From Fasciola hepatica (lineage: Eukaryota > Platyhelminthes > Trematoda > Plagiorchiida > Fasciolidae): a DNA stretch of 64,000 nucleotides. The position numbers and the translations under genes are program-made. Below, one piece after another: positions 32,601 through 45,480 of the stretch. Positions within the stretch are counted from its first letter, which is position 1, and each line of letters starts with the position of its first letter. The stretch is taken from assembly GCA_948099385.1 (NCBI GenBank), contig CANUEZ040000061.1:10012001-10076000 (forward strand). Direction: 5' to 3'. The notes beneath the pieces are model-generated. The model searched no databases and had not been told where the DNA came from. It was given only the letters and a program-made list of their open reading frames with translations.

Positions 32601-33269
32601 GACATTACGTTCCCTCGTTTAACGCACCACATGGAGCATCGTTTTTTCAATCCACTCCGAACCTCGTTCGGGCCTGACTTACTAAACGTGTGGGCGCATC
32701 ATAGTGCGCGAGTGCATAATTCCCAGGACAATCTATCAGTGGGGTGAGCTAGTGGGTGCTTCCGTATGTGAGAGTGTGTGCGTGCGTGTGTCAATAATCA
32801 CAGACCAGAAATCGATGACCATGCGTGTGCGCGTTACAATGCCTGATGAGAGTAGTGTCATGTCCGAATGCGTAAACAGATGCATGTGCGTCCGTGTGCG
32901 TGCGTGCGTGCGTTCATGGTGCTCTGGTGAAGAAGCTGGATCAGGGGAAGTTGTTGTCGCCGCATTTTTGATAACAGAAAACCACAGTGCATAAAATAGG
33001 TGTATAACAGGCTCATATTCAAACGCAACGTTGTGTCAAAATTTAAAAGAAGTCGGTGATAAACTTTCGGAGATCTTAGATTTTGAGCAAACGAATATTT
33101 ACATTTTTACATATGTAGATACAACAAACTGAGAAGTGGCCGGCGGTGGTGGGATTCGAACCTGAGTCGTTATTGTCCAAAGTCCACAACATTATTGACA
33201 CTAACACAGAAGGGACTCGTTGTGGAACGGTGACAAGGTTCATCCAAAGGGTAGTGCAATGATGCAGCT
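32601..33269. other. Intergenic stretch with GTGCG-rich tract and SINE-like box
   Basis: Positions 32770-32915 are rich in GTGTGCGTGCG-type simple sequence. On the minus strand GGTTCGAATCCCACC (33145-33165 region) is a tRNA B-box-like string, probably a SINE fragment. Nothing else. Confidence 0.5.
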
Positions 33270-35790
33270 CGTCAATTCCGAGGATGAACATCCACCACTC
33301 TCTAGCTTTCTTGTGGTCGACTATGGCTATGTCCCCATCCTCGCATGTAAATCTACCGAATAATACCGATCTGATGGAACTCCACCATGATTCATTCATT
33401 CACCATATATCTGACAATGTCAAATATTACTTGAAAAAGTGTGCCTCTATTTTCGATGAGAAATTGGGGAGCCTTCTGGGAATGATGAAATTACACACAA
33501 AGGAAGCCGCGAAACCTCTGGCACTATCGATAAAACGTGTTCCGTACGTCTTTAGAAATGATATGAACGAGAACTGAACATCCTCACCTCGAAAGAAGTC
33601 TTGGTTAAATCTGATGAACCGACAGATTGGGTTAATCAAACGGTCATTGTGATGAAAGTATCCGGGGAACTTCGCCTTTACAATAATCCCAAACAACTAA
33701 ACAAAACACTCAAACGAGAACACTATTCGGTGCCTGTTTTTGACTATATTATTTCCCAATCATCAGATGTACGGTGCTTTGCGAAAGTTGATCTGGCTTC
33801 GCTGTTTTGGCATTTAGAGTTCGATGGGGCCTTGAGCTATTTAATCGTGTCTGCCGCACACACTAAGGTGATCGCCATTGGAAGTGACTACCTTACGGCC
33901 TAAAGTTATCGATCGAAATATTCTAGAAGGGGATTCTCCAGGCACTGGAAGACTTATCTTGAATGCTGTGCGTAGCAGACGATACTCTACTTTTTGACGA
34001 AAGTATCGAGGAACATAACAAAAGATCCGAGTCTTTCCTTCAGCAATGTGTCCGTGATGGAATTAAACAGAAATGGGACAGTTTGACATTTTGTCAAGCA
34101 GCAGTCATGTTCCACGACTACGTTCTCACAAGTGAAAATGTAAGCGCGATTGTAGATATGCTAACAAGAAACGGTACGAAAGGTATTTCACTTTTACTGG
34201 GATGATCAATTACCTGAGCAGATTCTTACCAGAGTTGACGGAACTAATCAGACTGATCCTCAGATTAACAGTAAAGAACTACTGACAATAGTGTACGCTC
34301 CAGAGAAGTTCAGCGATTACACTTACGGCCGACTAGGGTGCATACACTCAGATCATAAGCCACCAATCACGATCATGGATTAGCCATTACATCGAGCACC
34401 AAGAAGACTGTAATCAATACTAATACCTCTCCAAGGTATAACTACGAACTACAATATCAACAAGATAAACCAATGTTCAGAGCCGAGACATTCTCACAAG
34501 CCACATTATCAAATGTGGAAGACGAAAGTAGAAATAAAACGGTAAGTAGTGCATTGATAGTAATGGAATCTGAGTTGACCCCGATTCGGAATGCCACTAC
34601 GGCCGATTCGTGTCTACAATCCGTGAAGAAAATTATCATCTAAGGTTGGCCGAAAATTAAAAAACCTTTATTGGCAGTAGTATTAGCCTAATTTAAACTT
34701 GTGATGAAGTAACAATAGAGGACAAACTGATTTTCCGAAGTAAGCATGTGGTAGTCCCGAAAACCTTTCGAAAAGGTGCTTTACCTCCGTTATATCGTTC
34801 ACATGCATGTACAGATGGGTGGCCCAGACAAGCCAGAGAAACATCCTACTGCTGGATACGGTAGAACAGGATGAACAGATCGTGGTAAAATGTGAACCAC
34901 GCAGACAATTCGATCAACTACAAACGAAACAAGTGATGGAGATGAGCCCAAAACCTGACTGGCCTCAGCAAATTGTAACGTTGTATATTTTTTACCATGA
35001 GAAGGGCAGTTGCCTTGTGACCGTGGATTACCACAATGATTTCTTCAAAGTTGATCTTCTAGGAACAGAAACAACTGCCCAAATTATTAACAAACTGCGG
35101 ACGAATTTCTCATGACGCTGAATCCTGATTCACCTGATCTCCGGAGGTGGTCCTGAGTTTCGTAGCACGGAACTCCAGAAATTTTCGAAGTAGCACTTCG
35201 GCCATCGCATCACTAGTCCTAGCCACAGCCAGTCAAGTGGTAAAGCTAAAAAATCAGTCGAGTATGCAAAGAAGATATTCAAGGAGTGTAAATCCGAGGG
35301 CAGTGATTCGATTATCGCTCTATTCGAGCTTCGAAATATGCCGTCTGTAACTATGTAAACATGCCCGACGAAAGACGTAATTAGAAAATGGACCCGAATG
35401 ACCCTGCCCGCATGCGCTAGGTTACTTGATCCAGATGTCGTAAAGTCGTCAATGAGTAAACTGAAACTACAGAAAACCAAAGGTGGTGCAACAAAGATTT
35501 TACGGTCGAGATAGTAAACCAATGCATTTACTCAAACCGGGCAGTACAATATGGATTCAACCAATGGAATCGACTGACATATCCTGGACGAAAAGAAAGA
35601 TACTATCGCGCGCAACAACTAAGTCATACCAAATACTCTCTGGAGGTCGTTGGATAAAAATGAATAGGAATCATTTGAGAAAATCATGGGAAGGTGATGA
35701 TGTAGAAGACAGAAACAACGGATGAGTTTCCTGAGGTGCAGATTAAGAGACCAAAAACGAAGGGGGAATGACTAAAGCAGATAGTATCCT
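33270..35790 (+). mobile_element. Ty3/gypsy-type LTR retrotransposon remnant (pol)
   Basis: Decayed pol pieces occur in order. RT start at about 33612: DEPTDWVNQTVIVMK, then LKREHYSVPV and VDLASLFWHLEFD. Catalytic box near 33969 reads VADDTLLF. Thumb region near 34010. RNase H near 34270-34365: KELLTIVYAPEKF, DYTYGR and HSDHKP. Integrase at about 34690-35110: DGWPRQARE and VTVDYHNDFFKVDLL. C-terminal GPF-like module at 35546-35690: WIQPMESTDISWTKRKI and GGRWIKMNRNHLRKS. Stops and frame changes are frequent, gag and both LTRs were not found. Inactive genomic relic. Confidence 0.8.
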
Positions 35791-36236
35791 AAAATCATCA
35801 GGTGGAAATGAGCACTCGCCATCTAGAAAACGTCAAAGTTACCATGTAGTATTTAATTATAAAATGTTTTTTCAAAAGAAGAAGGATAAATTTGGATGTC
35901 TCTGCTTTACCATACCAAAGGTGTTTCCTGATTGGTTGGCAGGATACTTTTGTTTGTTTGTCACATTCTAAGTCGAGCCCTCTGATTGCTGCCGAGTGGT
36001 TTACGAATAACCCGCGAATTATCAAAGACTCAGATTCCAGTGTGGCATGTTGCAACAATAAACTGATTGCTTTTCCTGAAGAATTGACTTTCGACACAAA
36101 GAATTTGAGACCGGAAGTGTTCCACGTAATGAAAAATGGAATGACTAATGATCTCATGTCAAGGTTGATTAACTCTGTGAATAAAACCCTGAAATAAACA
36201 TCGAGAATAGAGGACAGCTGATGTGTTATTAATCTA

Positions 36237-36240
<4 letters not shown>
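35791..36240. other. Intergenic stretch with a small Helitron-related patch
   Basis: On the minus strand, about 35897-35962 aligns with about 31185-31250 of the Helitron remnant, sharing TGCCAACCAATCAGGAAA. A 101-codon plus frame at 35892-36197 has no recognised domain. Confidence 0.4.

Positions 36241-36311
<71 letters not shown>
36241..36311. repeat. TA microsatellite
   Basis: About 60 bases of uninterrupted (TA)n, followed by TGTATATATATG. Confidence 0.97.
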
Positions 36312-38329
36312 GTTCAACCATTCTATTACGCAGTTGTTGGTTGCAAAGTACAATGAGCGGACAGATACAATCAGTGGCGTTATCGAACGCACGCAGAGCA
36401 CTCAGGTCATCCATTACGAAACACGTGTGGGAGACAAATTACTGTGTTAATCTGAGCACGACGTTCACCGTCACTTATGTCACAAACAATCAACGATTAT
36501 TGAGATACGCAGAGACACTAGCAATTAACCAACGTCACCCTCAACCGTGCAAACAGCGAGAGTGGATAATAACGTTAGCCTTGCTTTGGTAACGCGTTTT
36601 TATTTGCTATCATTAGTTGTGTGTGTGTGCACTTTTGCCTTTGATCTCATGAGAACGTTCAATTTACTATTTATAAATGATCACCTTGACTGCAGTATGC
36701 ACTAGTGAAGATGCAGCGAAATGGTCCGGAATACATCGTGCAATCTAATGCTATTGACTTCTATGTTCAGATTTGTATCGGGAAAGTTATGTTTTCAATT
36801 ATGATTATTGCCTAAGTTCTTTAAGTTTCAAAGTTCGGTGCATATCATTAGCAGAAGCCATGTTTGGTTTTTCCGGTTTTCATGTTTGCGTGTGAAGTAA
36901 TACCAATCGAAACTCGTGTGATATGAGTACTGGTGTTATAATCCACAACTCTTGCCTGTTAAGTAGGTTATTTTCTGGTAGTCATTCATTCAGAAGTCAT
37001 CAGAACTAATCAACTGAAACAACTACGCCTACTCGCGTTTCAGCGGTCCGGTCCAGGGAAATGCCATCAGTTCGTTCACATGCCCTCACTTACCTTATTG
37101 CGTTTGGTCCGTTTGACGTAGCCGCGTTCGTTATTAATCCACAGCTATCCTTGTTTGTATTTTGAGCAATCGACTACTTACTTATTAAGTAAGTAGTATG
37201 TGCACTCCGCCATACTTGCAATGAGTATGTTGGTTCAGGAATATAGTGTGATAGGTGCAATGAGTGGTATCATCAGTGCTGCTCTGTCCTACCAAAGGGA
37301 AATTATGAGCTGAACAGAGATCATAATTTCGTGAAATGTACATGTGTTCGCTGTGTTGCACTGGCAGAAGAATGTTCCCGTATTATACTACGAGAATAAT
37401 GATATAGAAAAAGGAACACTCAGAGACTACAGGGAACTTGGTAACAAACAGTTCAATACCAGCAACGCTTACGACGGCAGAAACAGCAAGTCAAAGAGAC
37501 AAATCATGTAAAAAGGATGGGAAACAAAGTCAACGAAGCTGAAAATCTGGAGGCACTCATACGGAGAGCGGAAAAATGAGAAGACGAGCTTTAAACAGTG
37601 CAAATCATCTTCGACCAGGTTGTTGGAAAAGGCAGTCTACTTCTGTAGAGCTATGAAGAATCCGTGATGAAAGAAGCGAGAATCAGAAGGGAAACCAACT
37701 ATTGGCGCGTTATTATTATCTCACGGCTAGATGGGCTCCATACTAACCTCAAGTACGCGAGGTAACATAGAGTTGAACTTCGAAAGGAAACCGACGCGAA
37801 AAAACAGCGCCCCTTGCCTATCCTCTTTGGCAGTAGGTACAGCACGAATCTATTGCTACGTGGGCTAGCAAGAGTTGAACAGATCACACGAGGATGCTTA
37901 CGGATCACACCAAACACTCCTTTAAGTGCAAACCTTGCACACGAACGAAACCATAACAAACATGGAAGACGGCACTGAATCAGCTCGTTTTGATGTTAGC
38001 GAGAACAGAAGATATGTCTATTCGAAAACTTTCACTGAAAACAGCAGCTTTTAGTGACAGCAGTGTCAGACAGTAGAGGGTGCGGTATTTGATGAAAAAG
38101 CACTTATGTCGATCGAGCATCACCAAGAGTGACTGTGTAGCTGAAATGGAGGCCAAAATGAATGCCACGCAAATCCGGTACAGTAATAGAAGTCAACAAA
38201 ACAATGGAGGCTGAACAGCAGTTATTGCACGAACACCAACTTTCCAGCTAAACATAAACAGGTCCCTGACGCCCTCAAGCAACAACCGTGGTCTAAGTGG
38301 CGAGTTAGGAGAACCCTCAAGCTTGTTTC
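36312..38329. other. Intergenic stretch; probable LINE 5' debris at the end
   Basis: No gene recognised. A 12-bp inverted repeat with a 1-base centre lies at 37173-37197. From about 37450 the sequence may be the 5' part of the LINE at 38330, but no motif proves it. Confidence 0.4.
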
Positions 38330-39990
38330 CCCACAGAATTATGGTTACCCTGCTTGGTGTGCGGTTTCAGGTTCAGGACAATGCGGGCCAGGTTGCTACT
38401 GGTGAAGAAGATAGGATATCTCTAGGGGAATTATACCCGAGGGTACTGCAGGCACAAGAGGCATAGTTGAACCAGAGCGCCTAGAAGTTGCAGCCATATT
38501 GCACACAAATCCTTGTATAATGGGTGATACGTGAAGGCCTTAATAACTAGAACCAGTGGATTAGTGTTTATTATTGTCCCGGAGATATGGTCGAAGAAGG
38601 TAGACTGGGGGGAGGGGTTTTCCTCCATATAGTTGCTGATTATAATCAATGGTAGGTCCCATTTACTCAGCAACAACCCACATACAAGACATCGCATCTT
38701 ACACTTGCCTAGGTCGGTGACCGGTGGGAATAATTTGCATTTACACAGCACCTCGAACAGATTGGGAGGAAGACTCGGAACCATTAGAGACTTGGAAAAT
38801 TTTGCTGAATAGGACACTGAGCTTTATCGCATTGGGAGACGTGAATCTTCCGGAAATAAACTGGAATGATTAGTGCGCTCCTGGGGGGGACTGCATGTAA
38901 TGTTCTTGTGTCGTCATTTCACAACCATTCAGTCACAGCATGTAAGACAGTGAGAACATTTCCGCGATGAATAACTTTCACTCGCGCTAACTTTGATAGT
39001 AACCAGATATCGATCCGATGTCACACCTCTAATAACAGAAGAACCGGTAATGAAAAGCGATCGCGGAATCCTACAAGCACAGTTTGTTGTGAGGCACAGC
39101 CAACCAGGGGCCAGGTTATTCGGATCTGCACTAGGGTGGGCGAGAAACAACTGAGGGAAGCAACGTAAAGGCCATGTGGGTGCCCGGAAGTTCCGGAGTA
39201 ATCTGTACAAGAGAAGTGGAGAGAAACAAAAACGGGGCTGTTGAATATCGCAGACGAGTATACTCCCATGAACACTACAAATAAATAGGAGCCGACCACC
39301 TTGGTGGAAGCCAAAGATAGTGACGGTATTAACTGTTCGAAGAAGGCCATGGTCTCATTACAAACTTTACGGTATGCACATCGCGTGGGTCACTTATAAG
39401 GAAACCCGAAACGATTTCCGGGTGCTACAGCTGGAGGTGAAATGCTAGTATGAGAACATACTCCCAAAAATTGTAGTCACATGCCCTAATAGGTTACTTG
39501 AGTAAGTACAGTTCGAAAAAACGACAACCGAAAGTGTAGGTACCCCGGAAGTGATATACAGAAGCATTGCTCTTTTTCATAAAGATTCATCAAAAACCTC
39601 ACGTATTTTCTTTAGGGGTTCGTATCGCCAGACTGACTTGCTTACTGTAACTGGATCAGGAGTCGAGAGTACGTCACTGCTTCAGGAGCTCACTTGGAGT
39701 GAGGCTAGGGTACTCCAGGTACTTAAATCACTATGTAAGCACAAAGTAGCCAGCCCGGACGGGATCTATCCGGCAATTTCTCGGTCCCCTTTCGGTATCA
39801 TATTAGATCCTCTCAATCAGCCCCACTGAGCTTTGTCAAGAGAAGGGGAGGAGCCGGAGGACTGGCTTAAGGTCACCTTTGTGCCAATATACAGGACAGA
39901 ATACAGGCGAAAAGCGGAGAATTATAGACTAATCACGTTCCCGGTAACCATTTTATAAATGAGATACTACGGAGGCTTTCCTGTACGCAC
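38330..39990 (+). mobile_element. CR1/Jockey-like LINE remnant: endonuclease and RT start
   Basis: Plus strand. Near 38700-38866 are pieces of the APE-type endonuclease, including IICIYTAPRTDWEED and FIALGDVNLPEINWND (G-D-F-N-L-P-x-I-x-W in the family). Near 39640-39830 is the RT N-terminus: LTWSEARVLQVLKSLCKHKV, then ASPDGIYP. Then EDWLKVTFVPIYR and ENYRLI at 39855-39935. Multiple stops and frameshifts. RT motifs A-C are missing, so the 3' half is lost. Confidence 0.78.
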
Positions 39991-40395
39991 CAGCTTGCAT
40001 GATGATTTGATCAAGAAAAGGGCTTGTCTACAAATGAAACGTAATCGGTGATTTCGAAGTAAAACATTTTGCTGTCGGAGATAGTGGTTATATTGTGGTG
40101 GGGTGGGCATGCTACTCGCCAAGTAGTGAGTAGTTGGTCGCTTGAAAGGCAATTGTGATAAGTCACGGAGCAATAGTGGACTTGACTACGTCGCACGGAC
40201 TTAATGCAATGACGAAGAAAAGCATACAAACCACAAGATGACTTCTCTGATCGAACTACGACTGCCTTCTTATGGACTGGACACCGAAGCCGCATATAGG
40301 CAGTTGTTCTTTGTTTGGTTGAATTCTTACGGTGTTCAAATCTGTGATCGTCAATAAACAACCTACTCACCAGGCACATCTTGTGAATTATGACG
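39991..40395. other. Intergenic stretch, unrecognised
   Basis: Sequence between LINE remnant and AGT microsatellite with no supported feature. Confidence 0.5.
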
Positions 40396-40431
<36 letters not shown>

Positions 40432-40443
40432 ATAGTAGTAGTG

Positions 40444-40528
<85 letters not shown>
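40396..40528. repeat. AGT trinucleotide microsatellite
   Basis: About 44 units of (GTA/AGT)n with interruptions near 40430-40445 (AAT, GGT). It produces poly-Ser, poly-Tyr and poly-Thr frames that are artefacts. Confidence 0.98.
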
Positions 40529-43389
40529 CTGCTGGCAAGTTTTCCGGCCAACACAACTGAAATCACCGTTTCATTGTTGGACACATCATGACACATTTGC
40601 GGCTCCGGATGGGTGGAAACATTTATGGCGTTATAGAAGTTACAATGTTTGATTTGCAACGTTAGTAGTAATACTGATCGTGGATCTGGTCAGGGATCTC
40701 TTGTAGTAAGATTTTACATATCTTCAACGCATTTCACATATACCATACGGATCATATTTTTCATTCTATCATTAGCGAGACAGATCGAACTCCTTAATTT
40801 TCCGATACATTCAGGCGGAATTGGTGTTGATAACGCTAACTTGTTGCCGCATGCAATCAGGCTGTCGGAAAGCAACCTGGACCACTGGCCTCATAAGCTT
40901 TGAAGTGGATTAACTCTTTGTAGACTTTCGAGGAATCAACTACATGATGGTATGTATCGGTCGGTAGTCTTGGTTTCACGGAAACGTTTACTGGTGAGAA
41001 TTGTGCCAGTGTGCAAAAAGTGAGGCCTAGGCAACTAGACTGGACAAATATACTCTATGTACCGTACACACTGTACACACGTACTACTCTCCTTTGATCA
41101 CTCGTCCCATCGAATTTTATCCTTGAGCACTTTTACTCACAGTCACATGCTCATACGCACACACATGTGCGTCACTTTGAGTTCATTGCAGATCCTCTAC
41201 CCACCTACTCACCCCCATTTTTTCTATTCATCCCCTTTTGTGACGCCAACAGGTTTCCTTTTGATGGGTTCTCTGTATGAGCGGCATACAAACGCACGTG
41301 CGTGCACACACACATGCATCACTCTGTGGTTGGTGGGAATGGGACTTAACGTTTGCAATGCTTTCCCACGTGTGCAAATCCAGTTCTCTTTTCCATTGGC
41401 TGTTTCTTATAGACAGTGAGCCAGCCTCGTGTGAGCTACATGTGACTCTTCTCTGTTCAATCTTTCGTCCGATTGCTTTCCGGTTATACGCAGGGAATCG
41501 CCTTCTTTTTGGTCAAAGACACAGCCACGTGCTATCTTTTATTCCCTGGTCTGTTTGAATCGTTTTATTTTCTGTTTCTGTAGGACGCGCTAAACTTCAG
41601 TGCATTGGATAGCGCTGTCACCTCATAATTCGAAGTTCGTAGAACCTGTTGTAGTAGTGGATTGCTTTATTAACAACACCGTAGCACGAGAAGATCTTAG
41701 GTTTCATTGAGTTGGTATCTGACTTTGTGCTCAAATCCATTATTTGTTCAAGACCAGGAATCCTAATCGTAAGACCATCTAATTTCGTTCGCAGAATGAA
41801 CACTTTGGATTAATCCTTCATCTCATCTTGAAGAAACGGTTGCCACACTGTTGTGGAGGCTTGTTTATGCATCAAAATCCATATTGACGACTAGAATAGA
41901 AGTGTAATCACGTACAGACCATAGTGGTTCTTCCTCTGGAAGTCAGTTATACATAATTCATTGATTTATGTACTTAGTCTGACTACCTAAGCACGGTTAG
42001 GCGGATGTGTTGGGTGGATAATGCATGTGGGTGACCAAATACATTCTGTATTCACAGGCAGTTATGAGAGCAGACCGGGCTCCCTGTCCTTAGATTTGTC
42101 AAGAAATATTTGGATTACCAATGTCATTTTTAGAATACTGTAAGTGACGAACACTGATCTGTTTTTCGCTTCTTCTCATCAGGCCAATGCAGTGTACCGT
42201 GCGTATGAGATTTTGTAAGTCTAATAAAAGGAGCACGGCATTTACAGGAATTAAAATAGTGACTGTCAGTTTCACGATAGTGGATTCGCATGGACAAATA
42301 CCTCAAATGTGTTACCGAAGCCGTGTGGTTGTTTCCTCATCTCCTTGAGCTTTGGCAAATGAACAGGTAGTCCCTTGGCAAACTATTGTGAACTTGATTA
42401 AGAATACAAGCGATGAAGTCCTTTCATGCACGCTCATTGATTTCACTTGAATTCAGTATAAACCGAAGTCATTAACTGAAGCATTTTGTGGAACTTGAAA
42501 CCATGTGCGCGTGTATGCGTAACTGTGTGTGATTGGCTAAATCCACGGTAGATTAAGGGCAAAGGTCATACACTTTTGACACGATAACGCCTCTGGTATC
42601 CCTAGTTGACATTTGGTGCGATGATGTAATAAGGCTGAGAAGGAGTCCCTCGACTATACCGTGTGACCACTTTCGACCAACAGATATGCGATGGTCGAGG
42701 TTGGCCTACGTGATGCAATCAGTTTTGAGGACTAGATTTAGTCATCACGTCACGTAAGTACTTTGGAATGTGTTCAGCTTTTCTTGTTCACACTCATTGG
42801 TCGGTCTTACCAATGTAGCTGCAAGGGAAGGCGTATATGCAGTGGAGTTAGATTCCACCAAATGGCCATCTTTGAATGGAGGCATCGGAATTTGTTAGGC
42901 CAATGCAACGATGCGCGGAATAATTTCAAAACACACGGCGTAAACCAAAGCACACGATAGAAGAAACGTCTAGTGTTAAGACAAATGTAATGTTTACGAG
43001 GAATGCCAAGTTGCTCCAATTTAGAGGCACATTTACAGACGAGTACGTACATGCAAACCGACAAATGTTTAGACACGACTCATCTACCATCATCGAAGAC
43101 AGTTTCAGTCCTCTGATCAAACGAAGCCCAGTTCTTGACAAAATTTCAGGTTGTTTGTGATTGATCAAACTTTTGCGTAGATGTCCTCATTTCAGTCAAA
43201 AAGATTGACACTAATAGCTCATTGAGTCAAGTGATAAAAAAGGAACAATTACTCGTCAAAATGGCTAAGAAATTTGGCTAATACTCGTTCCCCGTCTGTG
43301 AGGATTATGGCTACATGAGGAACAGGCCAGTTTTGTTGACGTTACGAGGAACGTGTAGAAACGAGAGAGGTACACTTGGTTAGATCACT
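40529..43389. other. Intergenic stretch, unrecognised
   Basis: About 2.9 kb with frames of 60-120 codons only. CA/TG-rich simple sequence occurs at 41150-41315. No conserved domain, tRNA or transposon end was identified. Confidence 0.5.
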
Positions 43390-45480
43390 TTATGAAAAGG
43401 TGAGCGGAGTCTGAAAGCACTTTATAAACGAAATTTTCACTTGAAGCCAGGTCTAATTCGCAGAACTTGACAGAAAGTTCTGGCAAGAGTTTGGAAGATG
43501 TCCGACTGATAACAGGTGGACTTCGACGAAGAATTCTTAAATCTTCCTCCAGCAGACCAGCAAAAATTACAGGTAAACAGTAGAGGAGAACAGGATAAAC
43601 ACATTCATAAAAAAGGGCAGTAGTACTCTGATTAAAGTCAAAATGCCTAGGTTTTCAGATTTGGTATGATAGCCGGCATAGTTTCTTCACGCAGAAGACC
43701 ACTTCAAATTTGCATACACGGTAATTCCTAACTATTTGACAGAATGAACCCTAGCTAATGATTCTGTGAAATTAATAGACCGGTCCCAAGTATAAGACGA
43801 TCGAGAAAGGGTAAATATTCATTCAGAGCATTTGGATAAATGTGAAGTTAAGCCGGATCAAACTGAGCTATCATAAATATGGGGCAGATTGCTGAAAAAA
43901 TTGTTGAAATCCTGGGTTACAGAAACAGCTGGAAAAAGAACCACATCATCGACATATCTAAATAAAATGTGCCAGAGAACTGATTGATGGGTAAGTTGTG
44001 TAGGCAAAGAATAAGTAGAAGGAAAGAACAGCTCTTTCGAGAACTACCGAATTATTCACCACAAGGTCTGGATGTTTTCAATCCCAGTCATGCACACTAA
44101 GTTCTTTTATGTAAAATAATCGGATAACCATGTCTTTGAAAGTGTGGGATAGTCGAAAGGTTCAAGTTCACGAATGAGGGAAGTAGTCTAGAAATGTACG
44201 TCTTAGAGACTTCACTGATCCTTCCAATGATTTGGTCAATTGATGGACTAAGGGGGCGATAGCGTCCACGGTGGATTCGTTCGGTTTATGGGCAAACGGT
44301 AAGGAGTCACTGGGGAAGTTTACATAAGAATTCAGACTTTTATGAATGGGACATTCTTTAAGTCTAAGATCTGAGAGGTTTAGGGCAACGAGACGAAAGC
44401 GTTTAGACAAGACATTGGAATTACGAGGCTCGGTAGATGAACAATAGCCGTGGGTCGCCAGCAGTCCGGAATAGAATACGAGCTCAAATATTTGTTTAAA
44501 ATGGAAAGAATTACTTCGGTTAGAGTAACAACATCACGTCTCAAAAATGATGACGACAGGCCATCACGACCAATACGTGGGACTGCATTAGAAATACGAA
44601 ATAGCCTGAACTCTTGCGTATGAAACCAGTTTATGTGCATAACATCTTCCGGAATAAATGCAATTTGAGAGTTATTTGATGGGTGGGTAAATACACTGCT
44701 AATACTGTCAACAACGGCAGCAAAGTTCACTTGTTTTGTTTTCTTTCCACGTACACGCCATAGCCGGTTACTGTTGTGTCCACATAGCATTTGAGTAGCG
44801 TACAGCAAGCCAGTGCTTTTCATTTCTCCATTAAAAGAGACGTGTATTTTACTTTCAGAGTATCCCACGCTTTGTTGAAATATTCCTCCTGTCTTCTTAG
44901 GAGATTCATTATCAGAGAAGTGGCACCACCTTCACAGAGAAAAAGGGTTTCTAATGGGCAGCACATGTTAACAAATAAATCGACCGTCTCTACGAAAAGT
45001 TTTACATCGCCACTTAGTGAAGATTTGAAGGAAATCCAGGAAGATGCATGAGCAACGGGTTTCTGCAGGAGAAGACTGTTGTCATGTAGAGATATTTCGG
45101 AGATAGGTTTCGATTTGGCCGGTTTGCCTGAAAGAGTGGAAAGCAGATCGGGAATATGTCTTAGACCTCAACAGGAAGAGACAATAGTCACTGATTGAGG
45201 CGGTTGCACACAACTTAAGGGTGAATAAATCAGGATCGTTGATGATAATCGTGTCTGGTTGGAGAATCAGAAAGATCAGTTATGTCAAACGCATTGTGAG
45301 GGGGTTCGGTTGAGGCATAACCGAAATCACCTACTATGATGTGCAAGTTGTCATCTAATAAAGAAACAAGAAAGAGTAAAATAGAGTCATAGAAAGACAA
45401 ATAGCGTTATGTGTGCAAAACTGAGTTTCGCATAAATTTTTTATGATGGTACTCCTATGGCAACGAAATTTAGAATGACC
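43390..45480 (-). mobile_element. CR1-like LINE remnant: endonuclease end, RT, C-terminal domain
   Basis: Minus strand, read downward. At 45480-45270 the end of the endonuclease reads LNFVAIGVPS, IIVGDFGYASTEPPHNAFD. At 44860-44380 is a 162-codon frame with RT N-terminal block IGRDGLSSSFLRRD and IPDCWRPTAIV. At 43945-43956 is the catalytic YVDD within LFRYVDDVVLF. At 43640-43390 is a C-terminal block that aligns with 58180-58494 (ACAGGTAAACAGTAGAGGAG versus ACAGTTAAACAGTAGAGAAG). It is related to the copies at 1-1494 and 58077-60180 but clearly diverged from them. Frames are broken. Confidence 0.85.

Noticed and set aside
33140..33170. tRNA gene on the minus strand (GGTTCGAATCCCACC)
   Set aside because: Only the B-box region resembles tRNA; no cloverleaf could be built, so it is treated as a SINE scrap.
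33270..35790. Endogenous retrovirus with envelope
   Set aside because: Only pol pieces of Ty3/gypsy type are seen; no env-like frame and no LTRs.
40011..40659. Poly-Thr, poly-Ser and poly-Tyr frames up to 181 codons
   Set aside because: Produced by the AGT microsatellite; no flanking coding evidence.
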